Positions 1 to 4,869 of a DNA stretch of 10,045 bases are shown piece after piece. A program made the translations under genes and the position numbers. The stretch is from Clostridium sp. (lineage in GTDB: Bacteria; Bacillota; Clostridia; Clostridiales; Clostridiaceae), in NCBI GenBank assembly GCA_003539755.1, contig DPOH01000140.1:1142-11186 (forward strand), given 5' to 3'. The notes beneath the pieces are model-generated. The model did no database searches. It worked only from the letters and a program-made list of their open reading frames with translations, and was not told the origin of the DNA. The first letter of the stretch is position 1. Every line of letters begins with the position of its first letter.

Positions 1-6
1 AATAAT

Positions 7-72
7 AAGCACCTATAAAAAAAGCGGCTATGCCGCAACCAAGAACTTAAAAAACTAAGTATTTAACAAAAA
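7..72. repeat. Non-coding repeat, copy A, with hairpin
   Basis: First of two copies of a repeat lying 110 bases apart. Shared blocks are AAGCACCTATAAAA (7-20), a hairpin with the same TAT loop (arms GCGGC 24-28 and GCCGC 32-36), an AAGAACTTAAAAAAC block (41-55) and a looser ATTTAACAAAA tail. The hairpin arms differ from copy B although pairing is kept, while the flanks are nearly identical. Read on the minus strand, the hairpin is followed by seven T residues, so this copy could also act as a weak terminator downstream of the tRNA genes. Strand and function are undetermined. Similar flanking bases at 1-6 suggest the repeat may continue beyond the left edge. Confidence 0.6.
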
Positions 73-116
73 TATAATTCAATGATTCAATTAAAAAATT
101 CATTTAATAAAATACC

Positions 117-181
117 AAGCACCTATAAAAGGGTCAGCTATGCTGACATTAAGATCTTAAAAAACAATTATTTAATAAAAA
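117..181. repeat. Non-coding repeat, copy B, with hairpin
   Basis: Second copy of the repeat. AAGCACCTATAAAA is at 117-130, the hairpin GTCAGC/TAT/GCTGAC at 133-147, AAGATCTTAAAAAAC at 151-165, then an ATTTAATAAAA tail that runs into the tRNA terminator. The stem has six pairs, against five in copy A, and inner pairs are changed on both sides (G-C in copy A, A-T in copy B). On the minus strand the hairpin is followed by only four T residues, so terminator activity would be weaker than in copy A. I do not recognise the family. Confidence 0.6.
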
Positions 182-210
182 ATGCTATTCCCCATTCAAG
201 GAACAGCATT
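181..210 (-). terminator. Intrinsic terminator of the tRNA-Leu/tRNA-Gly unit
   Basis: The arms AATGCTATTCC (181-191) and GGAACAGCATT (200-210) form an 11-pair stem with an 8-base loop. As minus-strand RNA the one non-Watson-Crick position is a G-U pair; as plus-strand RNA it would be an A-C mismatch, so the minus strand is favoured. Minus-strand transcription continues into a T-rich stretch below 181. It lies about 25 bases beyond the 3' end of tRNA-Gly. Confidence 0.8.
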
Positions 211-235
211 TTCTTTTATATTAGCTTATGAAATT

Positions 236-310
236 TGGAGCGGGAGACGGGACTCGAACCCGCAACGTCCACCTTGGGAAGGTGACACTCTACCATTGAG
301 TCACTTCCGC
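236..310 (-). tRNA. tRNA-Gly, anticodon CCC
   Basis: The reverse complement folds as a 75-base tRNA with encoded CCA (236-238) and discriminator U. The D arm is ACTC/GAGT around AATGGTA. The anticodon stem TCACC/GGTGG holds the loop TTCCCAA, giving anticodon CCC, which reads GGG. The T arm GCGGG-TTCGAGT-CCCGT has one terminal G-U pair. The acceptor stem pairs GCGGAAG with CTCCCGC, leaving an A-C mismatch at the fifth pair (window bases 306 and 244), where a U would be expected opposite A. It is the second gene of a two-tRNA unit behind tRNA-Leu, 36 bases away, and is followed by a clear terminator. Confidence 0.93.
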
Positions 311-346
311 AAAATATATATCAATAAATATCACTATAATTAAACA

Positions 347-431
347 TGGTGCAGATGAAGGGAGTCGAACCCTTACACCGATTGGCGCTAGATCCTAAGT
401 CTAGTGCGTCTGCCAATTCCGCCACATCTAC
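347..431 (-). tRNA. tRNA-Leu, anticodon UAG
   Basis: The reverse complement is an 85-base class II tRNA with encoded CCA (347-349). The acceptor GTAGATG pairs with CATCTGC, including one U-G wobble at the second pair. The anticodon stem CTAGA/TCTAG holds the loop CTTAGGA, giving anticodon UAG, which reads CUN leucine codons. The long variable arm typical of tRNA-Leu follows, then the T arm AAGGG-TTCGACT-CCCTT. It is the first gene of the unit, transcribed from the promoter at 440-467 with almost no leader. Confidence 0.96.
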
Positions 432-439
432 ATACCATT

Positions 440-467
440 ATTATACATCTTTTCAATTAAATTTCAA
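440..467 (-). promoter_or_regulatory. Sigma-A promoter of the tRNA unit
   Basis: On the minus strand, TTGAAA (462-467) and TATAAT (440-445) are separated by 16 bases, with a TG just upstream of the -10 element (extended -10). Transcription should start near 433, only a couple of bases before the mature 5' end of tRNA-Leu. Confidence 0.7.
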
Positions 468-503
468 TAGACTTTCCATGACTTTTTGTAAACATTTTTA
501 TAC

Positions 504-887
504 TTATTTTTTCTTTTCTCTACAACATCCATTTTCATCAAATTTATTCTTGAGCTCTCTTTCTACAAGATATATAGAAAAAATAATTACTGCAATTTGA
601 ATTACTATTAAAACTAGACTTATAATACTATATACTTCTATTTCAAATATAAAGCCTGGAACATTACATATAATTGAGATAGCAAAAATCTCTATTCCAA
701 GCTTCTTCCACAGTTCTCCACAATACTTATTAGCAAATTTCCATGTATCAATATTTTTCATAGATCTTTTTGTCCTATAACCTATAAAAGTATTTATATT
801 TTCAGGAATTTCTCTCGAAGAAATTACGCCAACAACAATCATAACAATTGGAATTAATAAATTACAAATTCCTAAAAAAGTTTTCAT
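504..887 (-). CDS. SdpI-family small membrane protein
   Basis: This is a 127-residue membrane protein of the SdpI family, named after the Bacillus subtilis protein that gives immunity to the SdpC toxin; most family members have no proven role. Predicted membrane segments are about residues 5-23, 64-82 and 86-107. The family signature lies between the first two: GYRTKRSMKN (36-45) followed by a conserved tryptophan and FAN (W49 to N53). The charged C-terminus carries a CC pair (121-122). At 127 residues it has only the SdpI domain, without the extra N-terminal part of B. subtilis SdpI. The start is supported by AGGGAG about 12 bases upstream. No sdpR-like regulator or toxin gene is adjacent. 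I see no good terminator after it, so transcripts may run on into the tRNA unit. The family call is firm; an immunity role is only a possibility. Confidence 0.85.
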   Translation of the reverse strand: MKTFLGICNLLIPIVMIVVGVISSREIPENINTFIGYRTKRSMKNIDTWKFANKYCGELWKKLGIEIFAISIICNVPGFIFEIEVYSIISLVLIVIQIAVIIFSIYLVERELKNKFDENGCCREKKK

Positions 888-912
888 CTAATATACTTCT
901 CCCTTTTTAATT

Positions 913-927
913 TATAGTTCAACTATA
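913..927. promoter_or_regulatory. 15-base perfect dyad upstream of the SdpI-family gene
   Basis: TATAGTT and AACTATA flank a single central C, giving a perfect 7-base inverted repeat centred at 920. It lies 26 bases upstream of the SdpI-family start codon, where a repressor site would be expected. No regulator gene is present here, and AT-rich dyads arise easily by chance in such DNA. Confidence 0.35.
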
Positions 928-1048
928 TCACCAAATTATTAAAATAAATTTAAATCAAAATTAATTTATCTATATTTTATCAACACATAAAAATACTTAT
1001 ATAATACATTTTTTCTTTTTACTATCTAATAAAAAATTTTATATTATA

Positions 1049-1077
1049 TTGACAGTTAAAATTCCAATGATTATAAT
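1049..1077 (+). promoter_or_regulatory. Consensus sigma-A promoter of thrS
   Basis: TTGACA (1049-1054) and TATAAT (1072-1077) are both perfect matches, separated by the ideal 17 bases. Transcription is expected to begin near 1084, giving a leader of about 330 bases before the thrS start codon. Such a strong promoter fits a gene whose output is set mainly by attenuation in the leader. Confidence 0.92.
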
Positions 1078-1083
1078 ACTGTA

Positions 1084-1350
1084 ATATAAATATTAAAGAT
1101 AACACGTTGATGAGGACAGTAAGCTAAAACCTTATTTTTCAGAGAGAGAATACATTGGTGTGAGTATTCTTAAATAAATTTAGACTGAAAACCACCTCTG
1201 AGTGGTCCTAATAAGACCCGTTATTATCACGTTACGATATATTTAAGTGACCTTACTATAGGTATATACATTTTTTATATCTATTTAGGTAATTAGAGTG
1301 GAACCACGGATATTATACTTCGTCTCTATATTTTAGAGGCGGAGTTTTTT
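1084..1350 (+). promoter_or_regulatory. Threonine T-box riboswitch leader of thrS
   Basis: This RNA leader binds uncharged tRNA-Thr and lets transcription into thrS proceed. Stem I contains the AGTA motif (1118-1121), a helix pairing 1122-1128 with 1179-1186, and, opposite AGTA, a specifier loop with GAA followed by ACC (1191-1193), a threonine codon followed by A. Stem III pairs 1258-1266 with 1276-1284. The T-box AGAGTGGAACCACGG is at 1295-1309. The antiterminator forms from AGAG (1295-1298) with CTCT (1324-1327) and ACGGA (1306-1310) with TTCGT (1319-1323), leaving the 7-base bulge TGGAACC. The TGGA in this bulge complements the UCCA end of tRNA-Thr. Both the specifier and the bulge therefore agree with the downstream gene. 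Confidence 0.96.
1317..1350 (+). terminator. T-box attenuator (conditional terminator)
   Basis: A 12-pair stem (1317-1328 with 1334-1345, including G-U pairs) is followed by a run of six T residues (1345-1350). Its 5' arm contains the bases the antiterminator needs (1319-1327), so the two structures exclude each other: charged tRNA-Thr gives termination, uncharged tRNA-Thr gives readthrough into thrS. Confidence 0.93.
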
Positions 1351-1415
1351 ATTTTACTAACTTGCTATTTTTAATAAAAATTAAGAATAAAAAACACTGA
1401 GAGGAGAATTTAACA

Positions 1416-3347
1416 ATGATAAAAATAACTTTAAAAGATGGATCTGTTAAAGAATTTGAAGCTGGAATATCAGTATTCGATATTGCAAAATCAATAAGCG
1501 AAGGCCTAGCTAGAAATGCTTGTTGCGGAATTTTAAACGGAAAAGTATGTGATCTTAGAACTATAGTTAATGAAGATTCTGAACTTAGTATATGCACATT
1601 CGATTCTCAAGAAGGAAAAGATGCTGTAAGACATAGTGTATCTCACGTTTTAGCTTATGCTGTTAAGAGATTATTCCCTGAAACAAAATTAGCTATTGGC
1701 CCATCAATTGCTAATGGTTTCTACTATGATTTTGATAGAGATAATGCATTCTCAGCTCAAGATTTAGAAAAATTAGAAGAAGAAATGAAAAAAATAATAA
1801 AAGAAAATCCTTCAATAGAAAAATTCGAACTTCCAAGAAACGAAGCTTTAGAATTAATGAAGGATGAACCATATAAAGTTGAATTAATAAATGACCTTCC
1901 TGAAGATGAAGTAATTTCATTCTACAAGATGGGTGACTTCACTGATCTTTGTGCAGGACCTCACGTTATGTCATTAAAAAATATAAAAGCTATAAAGCTC
2001 ACTAGAACTGCTGGTGCTTACTGGAAAGGTAATGAAAATAACAAGATGCTTACTAGAATATATGGTACTGCATTCTTAAAGAAAGCTGATCTTGATGCAT
2101 TCTTAGAAGCTTTAGAAGAAGCTAAAAAGAGAGATCACAATAAATTAGGAAGAGAATTAAAATTATTTACTACTGATGAAAAAGTTGGTCAAGGACTTCC
2201 ATTATTAATGCCTAAGGGTGCTAAAATAGTTCAAACTCTTCAAAGATGGATTGAAGATGAAGAAGAAAAAAGAGGCTATGTATTAACTAAAACTCCATAC
2301 ATGGCTAAAAGCGACTTATATAAAGTTTCAGGACACTGGGATCACTACAGAGATGGTATGTTTATATTAGGAGACCCAGAAAAAGACGATGAAGTATTTG
2401 CTTTAAGACCTATGACTTGCCCATTCCAATACACTATATACAATGCTGAACAACACAGTTATAGAGATCTTCCTGTAAGATTTGCAGAAACTTCTACTCT
2501 ATTCAGAAATGAAGCATCTGGAGAAATGCACGGACTTATCAGAGTTAGACAGTTTACTTTAGCTGATGGTCACTTAATAGTTACTCCAGAACAACTTGAA
2601 GATGAATTCAAGGGAGTTATTGAATTAATCAAATACGTTATGGAAACTTTAGGAATTTCGGATGATATAAGCTACAGATTCTCTAAATGGGATCCAAATA
2701 ACACTGAAAAATATATCAATGATCCAGAAGCTTGGAATAGAACTCAAGATATCATGAGAAATATCTTAGATCACTTAGAAATAGATTACGTTGAAGCTGA
2801 TGATGAAGCTGCCTTCTATGGACCAAAACTTGATATCCAATTCAAGAACGTTCATGGAAAAGAAGATACAATTATAACAGTTCAAATCGACTTTGCATTA
2901 GCAGAAAGATTTGATATGAGTTATATAGATAAGAATGGTGAAAAGAAACGTCCTTACATCATTCACAGATCTTCTCTTGGATGCTATGAAAGAACTTTAG
3001 CAATGCTTATAGAAAAATATGCTGGTGCATTCCCAACTTGGTTAGCTCCAGTTCAAGCTAAGATTTTACCTATCTCAGATAAATACAACGATTATGCTGA
3101 GAAAGTAACTAAAGCATTAAAAGATAGAGGAATCAGAGTTGAATGTGACTACAGAGCTGAAAAGATCGGATATAAGATTAGAGAAGCTAGACTTGAAAGA
3201 TCTCCTTATATCTTAATCGTAGGTGAACAAGAAGCTGCAAACAACACTGTTTCAGTAAGAAGCAGAAAGAATGACGATGAAGGTGCTATGGACTTAAATG
3301 CATTCGTCGACAGAATCGTAACTGAAGTTGCTAACAAAGAAAAATAA
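1416..3347 (+). CDS. thrS: Threonyl-tRNA synthetase
   Basis: This 643-residue cytoplasmic class II synthetase joins threonine to tRNA-Thr. The domain order is standard: TGS domain (about 1-61), editing domain (about 65-225) with H73 and H77 and the TDLCAGPH motif carrying C179 and H183, catalytic core (about 245-540), and anticodon-binding domain (about 545-640). The zinc ligands of the active site appear to be C335 (RPMTCP), H386 (ADGH) and H517 (IIHRSS). Motif 2 (FRNEASGEMHGLIRVRQ, from residue 363) and motif 3 (LGCYERTLAMLIE, from 521) differ noticeably from the E. coli-type wording (YRYEPSGALHGL, GSLERF), suggesting a divergent ThrS lineage, though every catalytic position I can check is kept. 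The start is fixed by GAGGAG nine bases upstream and by the TGS domain beginning at once. Expression is governed by the T-box leader. Confidence 0.97.
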   Translation: MIKITLKDGSVKEFEAGISVFDIAKSISEGLARNACCGILNGKVCDLRTIVNEDSELSICTFDSQEGKDAVRHSVSHVLAYAVKRLFPETKLAIGPSIANGFYYDFDRDNAFSAQDLEKLEEEMKKIIKENPSIEKFELPRNEALELMKDEPYKVELINDLPEDEVISFYKMGDFTDLCAGPHVMSLKNIKAIKLTRTAGAYWKGNENNKMLTRIYGTAFLKKADLDAFLEALEEAKKRDHNKLGRELKLFTTDEKVGQGLPLLMPKGAKIVQTLQRWIEDEEEKRGYVLTKTPYMAKSDLYKVSGHWDHYRDGMFILGDPEKDDEVFALRPMTCPFQYTIYNAEQHSYRDLPVRFAETSTLFRNEASGEMHGLIRVRQFTLADGHLIVTPEQLEDEFKGVIELIKYVMETLGISDDISYRFSKWDPNNTEKYINDPEAWNRTQDIMRNILDHLEIDYVEADDEAAFYGPKLDIQFKNVHGKEDTIITVQIDFALAERFDMSYIDKNGEKKRPYIIHRSSLGCYERTLAMLIEKYAGAFPTWLAPVQAKILPISDKYNDYAEKVTKALKDRGIRVECDYRAEKIGYKIREARLERSPYILIVGEQEAANNTVSVRSRKNDDEGAMDLNAFVDRIVTEVANKEK

Positions 3348-3406
3348 TTTATTCAATTGAGAATATCCCTTTTCGCGGATACTCTATGAGTAATTAAAAT
3401 TTATGA

Positions 3407-3448
3407 AAAAATACCTGAACTAATAGAAAATAAGTTCAGGTATTTTTT
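3407..3448. terminator. Bidirectional terminator between thrS and metY
   Basis: Arms at 3407-3420 and 3434-3448 (core ATACCTGAAC / GTTCAGGTAT) form a long stem with a loop of about 13 bases. The plus strand ends in TTTTTT and the minus strand reads into TTTTTT as well. It can therefore end thrS transcripts from the left and metY transcripts from the right, as expected between convergent genes. Confidence 0.88.
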
Positions 3449-3487
3449 ATACTATAATTTTATCTTATATTCAAAAAAAGAAATGCA

Positions 3488-4759
3488 TTAATCTTCAATT
3501 GCATCAAGTGCTTGTTTAATATCTTCTATAATATCTTCTATATTTTCAAGTCCAACAGATAATCTTATAAGACCTGGTGTAATTCCTGCTGCTACAAGCT
3601 GTTCATCTGTTAATTGTCTATGGGTTGCACTTGCTGGATGTAATACACATGTACGAATATCTGCAACATGTACAACATTTTCAGCTAATTTTAAACTATC
3701 CATAAATCTTATAGCATTATCTCTGCTTCCCTTAATTGAAAATGAAATAACTCCACTACATCCATTAGGCAGATATTTTCTAGCTAAATCATTATATTTA
3801 TTATTCTCAAGTGTTGGATAATTTACAAACTCAATTTTATCATGTTGATTTAAAAATTCAGCTACTTTTTCAGCATTTCTACAGTGCTTTTCTATTCTTA
3901 CTGGTAATGTTTCAAGTCCTATATTTAAAAGGAATGCAGCCTGTGCTGAAGGATAACATCCTAAATCTCTGATTAATTGAAATCTTGCTTTATTAATATA
4001 TGCAGCTTTTCCAAAATGCTTTGTATAGGATACTCCATGATAAGATTCATCTGGTTCTGTTAATTCTGGGAACTTACCATTTGCCCAGTTAAAATTACCA
4101 CTATCAACAATTACTCCTCCAATCTGAATAGCATGCCCATCCATATATTTAGTAGTAGAATGAATAACTATATCTGCTCCAAATTCTATTGGTCTACAAA
4201 GAACTGGAGTAGCAAAAGTATTATCAACTATAAGTGGTACATTATTCTTATGAGCAATCTTTGCAAACTTTTCAATATCGAATATACATATTGCAGGATT
4301 TGCAATAGTTTCTCCAAATACAGCTTTTGTATTTGGTTTAAATGCTTTTTGAATTTCCTCTTCTGATGCATCTGGATCTACAAATGTACATTCAATACCA
4401 AATTTCTTTAAAGTAACATTAAAAAGATTAATTGTTCCTCCATATATAGTAGCTGCACTTACAATATGATCTCCAGCACTAAGAATATTCATTACACTAA
4501 CTAATGAAGCTGCTTGTCCTGAAGTTGTACAAAGAGCCCCAACTCCACCTTCTAATGCTGCTATTTTTTCTTCAACAAATCCAACTGTTGGGTTTGAAAT
4601 ACGTGAATACATATGTCCATCAGTAGATAAATCAAATAATTTCCCTACTTCATTAGTATTATCATATCTATATGTAGTACTTTGATATATTGGAAGTGCC
4701 ACTGGCTCCCCATTCATTGGCTTGTATCCTTCATGCAGACATTTTGTTTCAATTTTCAT
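3488..4759 (-). CDS. metY: O-acetylhomoserine sulfhydrylase (aminocarboxypropyltransferase)
   Basis: This PLP-dependent cytoplasmic enzyme makes homocysteine from O-acetylhomoserine and sulfide, the direct sulfhydrylation route to methionine. At 423 residues it has the length of the MetY branch of the Cys/Met metabolism family; cystathionine gamma-synthases are nearer 380. Visible landmarks are YSRISNPT (51-58) with phosphate-binding Tyr and Arg, D179 at the cofactor ring, and the Schiff-base lysine K204 in HSTTKYMDGHA. The MetY-specific insert FPELTEPDESYHGVSY (230-245) is followed by the GLETLPVRIEKHC stretch (281-293). HPASATHRQL (374-383) and R399 (LIRLSVGLE) probably bind the substrate carboxylate. 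The start is supported by a G-rich Shine-Dalgarno (AGGGGGC) 7 bases upstream. The gene is convergent with thrS and has its own promoter. Confidence 0.95.
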   Translation of the reverse strand: MKIETKCLHEGYKPMNGEPVALPIYQSTTYRYDNTNEVGKLFDLSTDGHMYSRISNPTVGFVEEKIAALEGGVGALCTTSGQAASLVSVMNILSAGDHIVSAATIYGGTINLFNVTLKKFGIECTFVDPDASEEEIQKAFKPNTKAVFGETIANPAICIFDIEKFAKIAHKNNVPLIVDNTFATPVLCRPIEFGADIVIHSTTKYMDGHAIQIGGVIVDSGNFNWANGKFPELTEPDESYHGVSYTKHFGKAAYINKARFQLIRDLGCYPSAQAAFLLNIGLETLPVRIEKHCRNAEKVAEFLNQHDKIEFVNYPTLENNKYNDLARKYLPNGCSGVISFSIKGSRDNAIRFMDSLKLAENVVHVADIRTCVLHPASATHRQLTDEQLVAAGITPGLIRLSVGLENIEDIIEDIKQALDAIED

Positions 4760-4797
4760 TTTTACATGCCCCCTATAATGTAAATAAATTTATTTAA

Positions 4798-4826
4798 ATT
4801 ATACCTTAAATTTCTATATAAGTTAA
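4798..4826 (-). promoter_or_regulatory. Probable metY promoter
   Basis: On the minus strand, TTAACT (4821-4826) and TATAAT (4798-4803) are 17 bases apart. The -10 element is perfect and the -35 matches TTGACA at four of six bases. Transcription would begin near 4791, leaving a leader of about 31 bases, too short for an S-box or T-box. I see no clear terminator between the coiled-coil gene and this promoter, so readthrough from upstream is possible. Confidence 0.6.
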
Positions 4827-4869
4827 TAAATTCTTTAATTATTTATTGCTAAAATTCAAATTGCTATTA

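Noticed and set aside
1..180. Possible CRISPR or phage attachment repeat
   Set aside because: There are only two imperfect copies of about 65 bases with an AT-rich spacer, no cas or integrase gene, and the pairing change in the hairpin points to structure rather than spacer acquisition.
346..600. Open frame of 84 codons on the plus strand
   Set aside because: It overlaps all of tRNA-Leu and the 3' end of the SdpI-family gene, lacks a ribosome binding site, and its product has no recognisable features.
1349..1920. Minus-strand open frames inside the start of thrS
   Set aside because: They are antisense shadows of an unmistakable synthetase gene, with no promoter or ribosome binding site.
3359..3384. 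Small hairpin just after the thrS stop codon (GAATATCC / GGATACTC)
   Set aside because: It has an internal A-C mismatch and no T-run; the true terminator is the stronger stem at 3407-3448.
4800..4869. AATAAAT / ATTTATT stem as terminator of the coiled-coil gene
   Set aside because: The stem is purely A-T, has no following T-run on the minus strand, and overlaps the metY promoter.
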